Origin: Micromonospora phytophila
GTDB lineage: Bacteria > Actinomycetota > Actinomycetes > Mycobacteriales > Micromonosporaceae
Length of the DNA stretch: 64,000 bases
NCBI RefSeq assembly: GCF_023656545.1
Contig: NZ_JAMOKF010000002.1
Coordinates: 26,978 to 90,977 of the forward strand
Direction of reading: 5' to 3'
The notes under the pieces were generated by a model, which saw nothing but the letters and a program-made list of their open reading frames with translations, was not told the origin of the DNA and searched no databases. Numbering within the stretch: the first letter of the stretch is position 1; every line of letters starts with the position of its first letter. Shown piece after piece: positions 34,619 through 43,833 of this stretch. Both the position numbers and the translations under genes were made by a program.

Positions 34619-37600
34619 GTGACGGATCTTGAGCGGGGCATCTACGAGCACCTCATCACTCAGCAGCTCGCCGAGCGTCTCCAGCACGTCGACCCCGCCT
34701 TGATTCAGCACGAAAAGCTCAATCCGGCCGACGCTCACGACGTCCTCGCCCGGCACATCTCCACCCTGACCCGCCGGGCGCTGCTCGCCGTCCCCAGCGG
34801 CGACGACAAGCTCGCCCGCCAAGTCGAGGTGGCTAACCGAATCGCCGAAAGTATCGCCCTGATCGAGCCCCGCGCAGTCGGCGCCGATGACCAGGTCACC
34901 GACGCCAAGCACCTGCTCCACGCCATCGCCGCCCCGCCGACGTCGCCCGCCACCGCCACGTTCCCGGCCCGCCCCACCACCCCGCTCGCCACCGGCGCAC
35001 TGTTGGTCAACGGCCGCCACCAGCCGCGGATCGGGCACGAGATCACCCACGAGATGGCCTCCGCCGACGAGGTGGACCTGCTCTGCGCGTTCATCAAATG
35101 GCACGGCCTACGCATCGTCGAGCCGGCCATCCGGGAGCTGGTCGGGCGCGGCGGCCGGCTGCGGGTGATCACCACGACGTATATGGGCGCGACTGATCAG
35201 CGGGCTGTGGACCGGCTCGCCGAGTTGGGCGCCGAGGTCAAGGTTTCCTACGAGACGAGGACCACCCGGTTGCACGCAAAGGCGTGGTTGTTCCGCCGGG
35301 GCAACGGCACCACCACCGCATACGTCGGTTCGTCGAACCTGTCGAAGACCGCGCTGGTCGACGGCGTGGAGTGGAACGTCCGCGTGTCCAACCTGGAGCA
35401 GCCGCCCGTCATCGACACCTTCTCCGCGACGTTCGAGGACTACTGGAACGACCCGGCGTTCGAGGCGTACGACCCGGCGAAGGACGGCGAGCGGCTGGGC
35501 CACGCACTGCGTGGGGAGCGCCCCGACGAGGCGCCGACCGAGATCGCGAACCTGGACGTCCGCCCATACGGCTATCAGCGGGAGATCCTGGCCGACCTGG
35601 ACGCCGAGCGGGTGGTGCACGGCCGATGGCGGAACCTCGTGGTGATGGCGACCGGCACCGGCAAGACAGTGGTCGCCGCCCTGGATTACCGCCGGCTGCA
35701 CCGTGCCGGCACGGTCGACTCACTGCTCTTCGTCGCTCACCAGGAGCAGATCCTGCGGCAGAGCCGCTCGACCTTCCGGCAGGTGATGGGGAACGGCAGC
35801 TTCGGCGAGACCCTGGTCGGCGGCGCCAAGCCGAACGAGTGGAAGCACGTCTTCGCCTCGATCCAGTCGCTGCACCGGCAGGAGATCGACCCAGACCGGT
35901 TCGACATGGTGATCGTCGACGAGTTCCATCATGCCGAAGCGCCGACGTACGCGCGGCTGCTGGAGCGGCTGAAGCCGCGCGTACTCCTGGGGCTGACGGC
36001 GACTCCCGACCGGGCCGACGGCGGCGACGTGCGGCGGTGGTTCGACGGCCACGCCGCCGTGGAGCTGCACCTGTGGGAGGCGCTGGAGCGGCAACTGTTG
36101 GCGCCGTTCCAGTATTTCGGGGTGCACGACGACGTGGACCTGTCGCACCTGCGGTGGAAGCGCGGGCAGGGGTACGACCCGGCGGAGTTGGACGGCCTGT
36201 ACACCGGCAACCACGCGCGGGCGCGGATGGTGCTGCGGGCGGTACGGGACACCGTCGACGCCGACCGGATGAGGGCGCTCGGATTCTGCGTGAGCATTGG
36301 GCACGCCGAGTTCATGGCGGACTGGTTCACCAAGCACGGCGTACCGTCGGCGGCGGTGACCTCGCGGGCGGACCGCGCAGCGCGGGACGGGCTGCTGCGG
36401 GACTTCAAGGCCGGCAAGCTGCGCGTGCTATTCACGGTCGACCTGTTCAACGAGGGTATCGACCTGCCGATGGTCGACACGATCCTGATGCTGCGGCCCA
36501 CCGAGAGCGCGACGATCTTCCTGCAGCAGCTCGGCCGTGGCCTGCGCTTGGACGACGACAAGCCGTGCCTGACGGTGCTGGACTTCATCGGCGGGCAGAA
36601 TGCGAACTTCCGCTTCGACCTGCGCTGGCGGGCGCTGACCGGGGTGAGCCGGCGGGCCGTGGAGGCGGCCGTGCGGGATGACTTCCCGTCGCTGCCGAGT
36701 GGCTGCCACGTCGGGCTGGACCGTGTGGCGAAGGAGGTCGTGCTTGCCAACCTGCGCTCAGCGCTGCCGACGTCGAAGAACGGCCTGGTCGGCGAGCTGC
36801 GGCAGCTCGGCGACGGCAGCCTGGCGGAGTTCCTGGGGGAAACCGGCCTGGAGATCGAGGACGTCTACCGGTCGGCGAGCATCGGGGGCTGGGTCGGGCT
36901 GCGGCGCCTCGCGGGCATCGAGACCTCGACCGCCGGGCCGGACGACCGCGAGCTCGGCCGGGCCATCGGGCGGATGCTGCACATCGACGACGTGAACCGG
37001 CTGGACCTGCTGGCCCGGGTTGCAGCCGGTGAGCACCCGGGCGGCGGACGACTGCTGGACATGTTGCACTTCAGCCTCTGGGGGCCGTCGGTGTCGCTGA
37101 CCGAGCGCGACGCCCGGCTGAAGCGGCTCTGGGCGGAGCCGGCGCGCTGCGCGGAGCTGCACCAGGTCGCCGAGGTGCTGCAAGACCGAATCCACCGGGT
37201 GACGGTGGCGCCGCCGTCGGGCCGCGTGCCGCTGCGGGTGCACGCCCGCTACAGCCGCAACGAGGCCTGCGCGGCCTTCGGGATGGCGAACCCGGGGTCA
37301 CTGCGCGAGGGCGTGAAGTGGCTGCCCGACGAGAAGGCCGACCTCTTCTTCGTCACCCTGGTCAAGTCCGAGGCGCACTACTCCCCCACCACGATGTACG
37401 CCGACCGGGCCATCACCGACAGCCTGTTCCAGTGGGAGTCGCAGAGCACCACGTCGTCGGCCTCAATGACGGGGCAGCGCTACATCCACCACGCCGAGCG
37501 CGGGTCGACCGTGCACCTGTTCATCCGCGAGACCAAGGTCGCCGACCGCGACCTGGGCGCGCCGCCGTACCTGTACGCCGGGCCGATGACGTACCAGGAG

Positions 37601-37693
37601 CACAGCGGCGACCGGCCGATGCGGGTCACCTGGCGGCTGAACCATCCGCTCCCCGCCGACATGTACGCCGCCGCTCGGGCGATCGCCGCCTGA
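34619..37693 (+). CDS. PLD nuclease-DEAD helicase-DUF3427 protein
   Basis: A 1024-aa restriction-type helicase. A phospholipase D-like nuclease site, TRLHAKAWLFRRGNG with YVGSSNLSKTALVDG (HxK near residue 219), is followed by SF2 helicase motifs: MATGTGKTVVAALDY near 343, VIVDEFHHAEAPTYAR near 433, and LLGLTATPDRADGGD. The helicase C-lobe has VDLFNEGIDLPMVDTIL and QQLGRGLRLDDDKPCL near 600-650. The remaining ~350 residues match the DUF3427 region. Translation starts at a GTG 106 nt from the divergent toxin gene. Stand-alone proteins of this type occur in many defence islands, and related PLD-helicase pairs cut foreign DNA. A ~105-bp scrap of a homologue lies at 53581-53685. Confidence 0.88.
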   Translation: MTDLERGIYEHLITQQLAERLQHVDPALIQHEKLNPADAHDVLARHISTLTRRALLAVPSGDDKLARQVEVANRIAESIALIEPRAVGADDQVTDAKHLLHAIAAPPTSPATATFPARPTTPLATGALLVNGRHQPRIGHEITHEMASADEVDLLCAFIKWHGLRIVEPAIRELVGRGGRLRVITTTYMGATDQRAVDRLAELGAEVKVSYETRTTRLHAKAWLFRRGNGTTTAYVGSSNLSKTALVDGVEWNVRVSNLEQPPVIDTFSATFEDYWNDPAFEAYDPAKDGERLGHALRGERPDEAPTEIANLDVRPYGYQREILADLDAERVVHGRWRNLVVMATGTGKTVVAALDYRRLHRAGTVDSLLFVAHQEQILRQSRSTFRQVMGNGSFGETLVGGAKPNEWKHVFASIQSLHRQEIDPDRFDMVIVDEFHHAEAPTYARLLERLKPRVLLGLTATPDRADGGDVRRWFDGHAAVELHLWEALERQLLAPFQYFGVHDDVDLSHLRWKRGQGYDPAELDGLYTGNHARARMVLRAVRDTVDADRMRALGFCVSIGHAEFMADWFTKHGVPSAAVTSRADRAARDGLLRDFKAGKLRVLFTVDLFNEGIDLPMVDTILMLRPTESATIFLQQLGRGLRLDDDKPCLTVLDFIGGQNANFRFDLRWRALTGVSRRAVEAAVRDDFPSLPSGCHVGLDRVAKEVVLANLRSALPTSKNGLVGELRQLGDGSLAEFLGETGLEIEDVYRSASIGGWVGLRRLAGIETSTAGPDDRELGRAIGRMLHIDDVNRLDLLARVAAGEHPGGGRLLDMLHFSLWGPSVSLTERDARLKRLWAEPARCAELHQVAEVLQDRIHRVTVAPPSGRVPLRVHARYSRNEACAAFGMANPGSLREGVKWLPDEKADLFFVTLVKSEAHYSPTTMYADRAITDSLFQWESQSTTSSASMTGQRYIHHAERGSTVHLFIRETKVADRDLGAPPYLYAGPMTYQEHSGDRPMRVTWRLNHPLPADMYAAARAIAA

Positions 37694-37801
37694 TGTCGAA
37701 GCCAGCGGAAGCCGCCTGACCTGGCAGCCACGCCGGGCATAGTCCCTTGCGCCCGGGTGCAACGCTTCCGTCAGCAACCTTCGGGAAAGCAGGGCAGGTC
37801 C

Positions 37802-38569
37802 GTGGAGCTTCGCAGGAGCCGATCCTTCCGGGTTGGTGGCATCGTGTTGCTGGCGTTCGGCGTCTTCATGCTGCTGTGCGGCCGGACTGACAGTGCGTTC
37901 CGTGCGATCGGGACACTGATCATCGGCGTGTTGAGCCTGTTGATGGGCGGCATCCTCGCCTACTACGGGCTCCGGCCGTTCAGGTTCCACATCGGGACCG
38001 AGGGGCTGACCGTACGGCTGCCCGGAGTCGACCGGCTGGTGTCGTGGGCCGAGATCGGCACGATCGTCCTCGACCAGCCGCTGCCGGTTCTCACCGGCAG
38101 GAAGACGCCCTCCCCGGTGTTGTTGCTGGTGCCGGCCAGCGGGTCCACTCTCGATCGTCCGCTGACCCAACGAAGCCCCGTGGACGACCGTCCCTGCCTG
38201 GTCCTGCTCGAACTGCACGACGTCCGGGAATCGCCGGACGAGGTGGCTGCCGCCCTCGCCCGTTTCGGCGGCAGCCGCTTCACCGATCTTCGGCAGCTGA
38301 TTCGGCAGCATTTCGACTCGCCGGACTTCACTGTGGTGCTGCGCGGATATGACCCGGCCAGGGTGAATCACCTCATCAGGCAGGGTCAGGAGGCGCTCGT
38401 CTCGGACGTGATGCTGAAGCGCTTCGGGGCGAAGGCAGAAATTGACCGGGATCGCGGAAGCCTTCCGGCCGCCATGCACGGGTACGACCGCGCGCAGGTC
38501 GACGCGTTCCTGGACGACCTCTCCGCGGCGCTGGCGCGGTGGGATGACGACAAGCGGGATGCCGGATAG
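37802..38569 (+). CDS. Membrane protein with DivIVA-like GYD motifs
   Basis: A 255-aa protein from GTG 37802, which has a GGGCAGG stretch upstream; GTG 37757 would add 15 residues but lacks a Shine-Dalgarno. Two transmembrane helices near the N-terminus (GGIVLLAFGVFMLLCG, GTLIIGVLSLLMGGILAYYG) are followed by a PH-like cytoplasmic region (FHIGTEGLTVRLPGVDRLVS). The C-terminus has two GYD blocks, LRGYDPARVNHLIRQG and MHGYDRAQVDAFLDDL, of the short DivIVA-domain type linked to polar growth or septation in actinobacteria. Function unknown. It is outside the defence cassettes in style. Confidence 0.75.
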   Translation: MELRRSRSFRVGGIVLLAFGVFMLLCGRTDSAFRAIGTLIIGVLSLLMGGILAYYGLRPFRFHIGTEGLTVRLPGVDRLVSWAEIGTIVLDQPLPVLTGRKTPSPVLLLVPASGSTLDRPLTQRSPVDDRPCLVLLELHDVRESPDEVAAALARFGGSRFTDLRQLIRQHFDSPDFTVVLRGYDPARVNHLIRQGQEALVSDVMLKRFGAKAEIDRDRGSLPAAMHGYDRAQVDAFLDDLSAALARWDDDKRDAG

Positions 38570-38891
38570 CGTTCCCGTCGATCAGGTGGACCGGCACTAC
38601 CCGAAGCGCGACGTCGTGTGCCGCTCATGGGATCTGTCACCGCAGGGTGGCTGGTGTGAGTGCAGGGGCGGTCGCCGGTTCTGTCGCCGGAGGCCGACCC
38701 TGACGGGTCCGTGAGAGCTGTTGAGGTACGCCGGGCGCTGCACTGGCGACCTACGGCGCGCGCCCCTGTCCCGCCCTCGGGGCCATACGACGCGCGGCGT
38801 TCGCTGCCCACGAGGTGGCGGGTGTGGGCGCGCGGGGCGGCGTATGGGCCACCTACACCGCGCGACGTGTCCCGTCTGCCCCGCCGCCCCA
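38570..38891. other. Intergenic stretch without a supported gene
   Basis: About 320 bases between two convergent genes. Only short frames typical of GC-rich noise occur, and no clear hairpin with a T-run, tRNA or repeat is visible. It may contain the left edge of the conjugative-element remnant that follows, but no direct repeat or attachment site can be recognised. Confidence 0.5.
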
Positions 38892-39830
38892 TCAGGCCGT
38901 CCGCCCGCTCGGGCCGGGCTCGGCGAGGTTGGGAAACTCGGCGTCGTGGGCGGTGTCGGTGTAGGGCAGGTCAATGAGGCGGTGCCGGCCGGCGCCGAAG
39001 CCGGATAGCTGCCACACCTGCTCGGCGGGGCTGGCGCCGGTGGCGGCGCGCAGTTCGGCGGTGGTGGTGGCGATGATCGCCTGCGGACCGACCTCGGCGA
39101 GGCGGTGGTGCAGGTTCGCCTCCCGCCGGGCGGAGGGTAGATGGAACAGAACTGGCCACGCCCAGTTGCTGAGGCAGACCAGCCGTTCGTACTTGGCGAT
39201 TTTCTCGGTGAGGATGTCGAGGCGTTCGCGGCCGGTGTCGTACTCGAGAAAGAACGGCACGGACCGTCCGTGCTCGGTCCACACCCCGGCGCCGTCGGGG
39301 CGGGGCAGTCCGGTCGGTCCGTGGACCATCATCTGCGGGTTGCCGCCTCGGCGGTAGAACACGCCGGGCTCGTGGAAGGCGGACGCGGGCTGCCACCGGT
39401 CCAGGGCCGTGTCGGGGTGGGTGCGGGCGTGGGTGGCGAGGTCGATGAAGAACTGGTTGCCGCCGAGCAGGTGCGGCAGGTCCGGCCGGGCGGTCAGGGA
39501 CTGCTTTCGGCGGCGGGCCTGGTCCCGGCGTGGTCGTCCGAGTCCGCGTTGGGCGTGGACGTGGTCGTAGCCGAGCTGGTCCAGGACGTAGTGGTATGGG
39601 TAGGAGCCGCCGTAGGCCCGGTTGGGTCGGAACCGGTCTGTCGCCCGCAGGACGGTGAGGCGGCGTAGCCGGCGTTGGGCGAAGTCCAGGGACGGGAACA
39701 GGGCGGCGGCGATCTGGTCGGTGGTGAGGACTCCATGGTCGTAGAGCCAGCCGAGGAGGCGGTCGTCGCGGGCGGTGATGCTGGCCTGTAGACGCAGCAG
39801 CGGGTCCGCAGCCGGTAGCGGTTTACGCAT
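38892..39830 (-). CDS. Replication-relaxation family protein
   Basis: A 312-aa protein of the replication-relaxation family, which is related to MobC-type winged-helix relaxosome proteins and found on actinobacterial integrative conjugative elements. The N-terminal wing-helix ARDDRLLGWLYDHGVLTTDQ with LFPSLDFAQRRLRRL is followed by GGNQFFIDLATHARTH and VPFFLEYDTGRERLDILTEK, all expected for the family. ATG 39830 is chosen over the longer frame because AAGGG precedes it and the protein then begins at the conserved domain. It is part of a short element remnant with the DUF2637 gene; the relaxase, FtsK-type translocase and integrase are absent from the window. Confidence 0.85.
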   Translation of the reverse strand: MRKPLPAADPLLRLQASITARDDRLLGWLYDHGVLTTDQIAAALFPSLDFAQRRLRRLTVLRATDRFRPNRAYGGSYPYHYVLDQLGYDHVHAQRGLGRPRRDQARRRKQSLTARPDLPHLLGGNQFFIDLATHARTHPDTALDRWQPASAFHEPGVFYRRGGNPQMMVHGPTGLPRPDGAGVWTEHGRSVPFFLEYDTGRERLDILTEKIAKYERLVCLSNWAWPVLFHLPSARREANLHHRLAEVGPQAIIATTTAELRAATGASPAEQVWQLSGFGAGRHRLIDLPYTDTAHDAEFPNLAEPGPSGRTA

Positions 39831-40098
39831 GGGCTGCCCTTGGGGGGACACCCCACACATGAGGGTGTGTCTGGAGCCGGCCCGCACTCCTGAAAGGGGG
39901 CCTGACCTGGGCTGTGAGCGGGATCGGCGGGTCGGTTTGGGGGTCAGGATCAAGGCGGACGGTGCAACGGAGACCCACACCGACGTCGACACGGCCGGCC
40001 CCACCGGTTCCGCCTTGACAGTGGTTTGAAAGCCAGTGCGCCGCAGGTCGGTGACGACGCTGGTGGCGCGGGTGAGGGTCGCTGAGCTGGGTCAGCAT
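39823..40098 (-). CDS. Small ORF before the replication-relaxation gene
   Basis: A 91-aa frame whose ATG follows a strong AAGGAG nine bases upstream and whose stop overlaps the next start by 8 nt. The product is basic, His/Pro/Arg-rich and low in complexity, with no known domain. The Shine-Dalgarno and the coupling argue that it is translated. It could simply be a leader for the gene behind it. Confidence 0.4.
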   Translation of the reverse strand: MLTQLSDPHPRHQRRHRPAAHWLSNHCQGGTGGAGRVDVGVGLRCTVRLDPDPQTDPPIPLTAQVRPPFRSAGRLQTHPHVWGVPPRAAHA

Positions 40099-40110
40099 GC
40101 TTATTGCTCC

Positions 40111-40299
40111 TTAAAGGATCCGAACAGGGAGATGGAGAGCAAGGTGTGCACTGGTCACCCTGCCGTGACGGGCGGGCCGGTGTTCGATCTGCCAGGTCGG
40201 GTCAGGTTTTGTCAGGAGACGGGCTTCCTGACAGACCCGTGTGCTGGTCTTACGGCGACGGCTATGGCTGACAGAGGTCGCAGATTGTGGTTCTGTCAC
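40111..40299 (-). CDS. Possible small ORF coupled to the DUF2637 gene
   Basis: A 62-aa frame that starts at a GTG embedded in the DUF2637 stop (GTGA) and ends 12 nt before the next small ORF. The product is basic with no recognised domain. Only its coupling geometry supports it. Confidence 0.35.
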   Translation of the reverse strand: MTEPQSATSVSHSRRRKTSTRVCQEARLLTKPDPTWQIEHRPARHGRVTSAHLALHLPVRIL

Positions 40300-41153
40300 G
40301 CGGCCTCCCGGTGTGACAGGTCCGGCGCGGGTGGGGTGCTCTCGCCGCGCAGGACGCGCACGAGTGCTGAGGCGGTGGCGTTGGACAGTTGGTGCCCGTC
40401 CGCGCGCAGCTGTCCGGCGAGGGCCTTGCGGGACAGGGGTGTTCCGTGGGCGTCGAGGGTGCGGGCGGCGGTCCGGGCGGCCGGGACCAGCGCGGTGATC
40501 CCCGGGCCTCGGTCCCGGACCGGCGTGTCCTCGGCCCGTCGGTCCGGGACCGCCGGGTCCTGGTCCGCCGGGGCGGGGACCGCGGCGGTGGAGTCCCGGA
40601 CCGCTTCAGTGCTCGCGGGGACCGGCAGTGGCGGTGCGGGGACCGGCTCGCGGGTGTCCGGGACCGCGGCGTGCGCGACCAGCGGCGGTCCTGGGACGAC
40701 CCGCGTGGGGCGGGCGGTGCGGTCGGGTGGGGCGGGGTCGGCGCGGCCGAGGGCGATCTTCACCATCGTCAGGAAGCCGAGCGCCGGCAGCGCGGCGGCG
40801 ATCCAGCCGATCGCCGACGCTTCCGCCTCCACCACCTGGGCGGCGAGGGACAGGAACACCGCCACTGTCAGGACGGTCGCCGGGAAGGCGACGCTCTTGC
40901 CCAGGCGCCGGTTGCGGCGCAGTTCCAGACCGGCAGCGATCGAAGTCAACTCCAGCACGACCGCGTCGGCCCAGGCGAGCCAGCCCGGCTGGCCGTGTGC
41001 CGCCGCGACGTCATGCACGTGCCGGAAGGAGGCCGCGCCGGCCGCGCCGCCGATCAACAACATGATCAGCACCTGGATGTGGTTCTCCAGCCGCTGCCGT
41101 CCCGACCGCTGATCGGCGGGGACGTCGTGGGATCGCTGTTCAGTTGTCGCCAA
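40296..41153 (-). CDS. DUF2637 (Spd-like) membrane protein of an integrative conjugative element
   Basis: A 285-aa protein. Its DUF2637 core SFRHVHDVAAAHGQPGWLAW with four hydrophobic helices (for example LIMLLIGGAAGAASF, ALPALGFLTMVKIAL) is typical of Spd/TraSA-associated proteins of actinomycete plasmids and integrative elements. A Pro/Ala-rich linker and a C-terminal winged-helix-like segment (LSRKALAGQLRADGHQLSNA) follow. A TTG start at 41153 is preferred because GGGAGGT lies just upstream; an in-frame TTG at 41189 has no such site. With the replication-relaxation gene it marks an element remnant; its place next to the defence island is consistent with island mobility. Confidence 0.8.
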   Translation of the reverse strand: MATTEQRSHDVPADQRSGRQRLENHIQVLIMLLIGGAAGAASFRHVHDVAAAHGQPGWLAWADAVVLELTSIAAGLELRRNRRLGKSVAFPATVLTVAVFLSLAAQVVEAEASAIGWIAAALPALGFLTMVKIALGRADPAPPDRTARPTRVVPGPPLVAHAAVPDTREPVPAPPLPVPASTEAVRDSTAAVPAPADQDPAVPDRRAEDTPVRDRGPGITALVPAARTAARTLDAHGTPLSRKALAGQLRADGHQLSNATASALVRVLRGESTPPAPDLSHREAA

Positions 41154-41788
41154 CGGCCCACCTCCCACGGTGAGGTAGCACGTGCGCAATCTTGACTACC
41201 GTCGTCGTACAGGGGCGGACCGACCTGGCAGTCGGCTTCATGTGATTGATGCTGGTTGATGTCAAGTTCGTGCTCCAGTTCAATGATGTTCAAGGTGCGG
41301 GCGATGTGGGGTGCAGTCCAGGTCCGCTCGGATCAGGGCCTGGGCAGGCGCGACCCTGCCGGGTGACGCCCGTCCGGGCGGAACCCCTCCTGTAATGCGC
41401 AGGGGCAGGCACCAGGGCAGCAGGCGTCGCCACAACCGGCACAGCAGGCTGCGGTCAACAGGCGGACACAGGGGGCGGACGGCCAAGCCGAGCCACAAGG
41501 GGTCAGGACTCTCGCCACCGGCAGCGCTCGACAAGCGCCATGGTGGTGCGGCGGCTCAACTCGCCGACGAACGATCCTTCATGTGGGGCCTCCTTCTCTC
41601 GACGGTCCCAGCACCGTCGGCGCGAACAAGAGCAGGCAACCCGACCCTGGGAGTGCCTGCCCGCCTCTTTCTGGCCGACCGCGCCAGCCGGCAGTGCGGG
41701 AACGTGCATCCAGTACGCCCCGGGAACACCGTCGAGTCAACCCCAATTTCGCGGATCGGCCACGGAGCCTTGACGTCGTCCGGTGGAC
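41154..41788. other. Non-coding stretch before the SagB-like gene
   Basis: About 635 bases. The frame of the downstream dehydrogenase is open through part of it, but the amino-acid sequence there has no domain character. I see no RNA gene or terminator of note. A copied segment begins at its end (41789). Confidence 0.5.
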
Positions 41789-41900
41789 GGCTGCCGCGCC
41801 CGGCACCGCGCTCGTTCGGGCATACACCGGGCGCCGGCGGGTATGCGCGGCGGATGCGCACCGGCGAGGTGACCCGGCTCTACCACCACCAGACGAACCA
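41789..41900 (+). repeat. 112-bp direct repeat, copy 1 (leader and first codons of the SagB-like gene)
   Basis: This segment recurs at 47740-47851 with the same length and, by eye, four mismatches. It spans the leader and the first ~16 codons (MRTGEVTRLYHHQTNQ) of the dehydrogenase, so the second copy is a translocated or duplicated 5' fragment. Confidence 0.8.
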
Positions 41901-43386
41901 GTGTCGCGGCGGCCGGCCGCCGGGTGTCCCGGGGTTCGTCCCGATGGACCCGAGCAACCGTCCCCAGCCGTTCAAACGCCACCTCGGGGCGCCGGTGCAC
42001 CCCCTCCCCCGCGACCTGCCGCCGACCGGAGCGCCGGCCGCGGTAACCCTGTCCGGACGGGTACCGCCGAGCGACCCGACCATCGACGGCGAACTCCTCG
42101 CCCGGCTGCTGTTCTACTCGGCCGGCGTCACCCGAACCGCCGGAGACAACCTCTGGTTCCGCGCCGCCCCCTCCGCCGGCAATCTTCACCCCCTCGAGAT
42201 GTACGCGGTGGCCAGCGAGGTGGCCGGGCTCGACGCCGGGCTGTACCACTTCGCGCCGGAGGTGTTCGGCCTGGAGGCACTCGCGGCCGGGGACCACCGC
42301 CGGGCGCTGGCCGACGCCACCGCCGACCCGGACGTCGCGGCCAGCCCCCTCGCCCTCGTCGTCACCGGCCTACCGTGGCGAACCGCGTGGAAGTACGCCG
42401 AACGGGGCTGGCGGCACGTCTACTGGGACGCCGGGACAATGCTGGCGAATCTGATCGCCGTCGCCGAAGGCCACGGGCTACCCGTGCGGGTACGGCTGGG
42501 CTTCGTCGACGCCGCCGTGTCCCGCCTGCTCGGCGTCGACGGCGTGACGGAGTTCCCGGTCGCGGTGATCACCTGCGGCCGGCCCACCGCGACCACCGCC
42601 GAACCGGTCGAGCTACCTCCGCCGCGGTACCCGCCGACGCCGCTCTCCCCCGCGCCGGTCGACTTCCCGCTGGTCATCCGGGTGCAGCAGGCCGGTGAGC
42701 TCACCACGGGCGACGACGTGACCGGTTGGCGGGCGGCCGCCGTCGCGGGCCTGCCCCGCGCCACCGACACCGTCGATGCACCGGTTGCAGCCAGCAGCGA
42801 GCCGATCGAGTCGGTCATCCTGCGCCGTGGCTCCACCCGGCGCATGCGCCGCCAACTCGCCCCCGCCGAGCTGCTGCACTGGGCGATGGCGGCGGCGACC
42901 CGAGCGGTCCCCGCCGACGCAATCCCGACCGGAACCACCCTGCTCTCGCACGAGGTCGCGGTCCACGCGGTGCACGGCACGGAGCCGGGCCTGTACCAGC
43001 AGGTCGACGGCCCGCCACAGCTGCGCCGGCCGGCGCCGGAGCCCGAGGTACGAACGTTGAGCCAGGCGCTCTGCCTCGACCAGCCGCTCGGCGGCGACTC
43101 GGCGTACACCGACTTCGCCTGCGCCGATCTCGACCAAGTGCTCGACGGGTACGGCGAGCGCGGGTACCGGGTCGCCCAGTTCGAGGCCGGGGTGGCCGCC
43201 GGCCGCCTGCAACTGGCCGCCTTCACCCTCGGTCACGGCGGCACCGGCCTGACCTTCTGCGACCAGGACGTCTCGGATGCGTTTGGCACCCGTGCGGCCT
43301 GCATGCTCGCCATCGCCATCGGGCTACCCGCCTACCGGCCGAAGCCGGGCGGCCCGCCCGGCCGGCCCGGGCGGATCACCCGCTGA
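41854..43386 (+). CDS. SagB/ThcOx-type FMN dehydrogenase, duplicated nitroreductase fold
   Basis: A 510-aa protein with two nitroreductase-like halves. The N-terminal region YHHQTNQ, PFKRHLGAPVHPLPRDLP and the core LLFYSAGVTRTAGDNLWFRA, APSAGNLHPLEMYAVAS, with RHVYWDAGTMLANLIAVAEG, match the SagB/ThcOx family. The second half has VILRRGSTRRMRRQLAPAEL and AQFEAGVAAGRLQLAA. Family members oxidise thiazolines/oxazolines in thiazole/oxazole-modified peptide pathways using FMN, but many stand-alone double-domain members have no known substrate. No YcaO cyclodehydratase or precursor peptide is in the window. ATG 41854 is chosen because the family sequence begins there. Confidence 0.82.
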   Translation: MRTGEVTRLYHHQTNQCRGGRPPGVPGFVPMDPSNRPQPFKRHLGAPVHPLPRDLPPTGAPAAVTLSGRVPPSDPTIDGELLARLLFYSAGVTRTAGDNLWFRAAPSAGNLHPLEMYAVASEVAGLDAGLYHFAPEVFGLEALAAGDHRRALADATADPDVAASPLALVVTGLPWRTAWKYAERGWRHVYWDAGTMLANLIAVAEGHGLPVRVRLGFVDAAVSRLLGVDGVTEFPVAVITCGRPTATTAEPVELPPPRYPPTPLSPAPVDFPLVIRVQQAGELTTGDDVTGWRAAAVAGLPRATDTVDAPVAASSEPIESVILRRGSTRRMRRQLAPAELLHWAMAAATRAVPADAIPTGTTLLSHEVAVHAVHGTEPGLYQQVDGPPQLRRPAPEPEVRTLSQALCLDQPLGGDSAYTDFACADLDQVLDGYGERGYRVAQFEAGVAAGRLQLAAFTLGHGGTGLTFCDQDVSDAFGTRAACMLAIAIGLPAYRPKPGGPPGRPGRITR

Positions 43387-43833
43387 CGGGACCCCGCTGG
43401 CGCTGGCTGTCCCGGTCCAGACGGTGGCAGGTGCTCCAAGGTGCCTGCACTACTCGTACACGGGGAGCTTGGTGCCTCCATCACCATGCTGCCCTCCGCC
43501 ACTCGGCGCACGGGCGAGATCCTCCGCGAGCGGGAAGAGCCGGGGCGGTGCGCACCCGCGTGGCCGACGTCCATCAGCAAGAGCAGCAGGAGCAACAGGC
43601 TGAGTATGCGCGGGACCTCCGGTGCTCAGCCCGCGGGGCGGGTGGCCTCGCTCCTCACCGCAAACAGGCACCACATCGACGATTCGGGCGTCGCTCATGC
43701 TCCACCCGCCCAGCGCGAGAACCGCACGGGCTGAGCTCTGAGCACGCAAGGGAAGGAACGCGTCGGTAAGAATCGGCCCCTCGGGCGCACTACCTGGTGA
43801 CGAGACACCTTCAAGGCGAAGGAGAAGGAGCCA
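43387..43833. other. Intergenic stretch without a supported gene
   Basis: About 450 bases between the dehydrogenase and the sigma-factor gene. Short frames exist, but none has a Shine-Dalgarno with protein-like composition. The promoter of the sigma-factor operon should lie toward the right end; I cannot place an ECF -35/-10 pair with confidence. Confidence 0.5.

Noticed and set aside
29761..37693. Mokosh assignment from the COG1112-type helicase plus a PLD protein
   Set aside because: The helicase carries a DUF559 nuclease and no kinase domain, and the PLD domain is fused to a different DEAD/DUF3427 helicase in a separate, divergently flanked gene.
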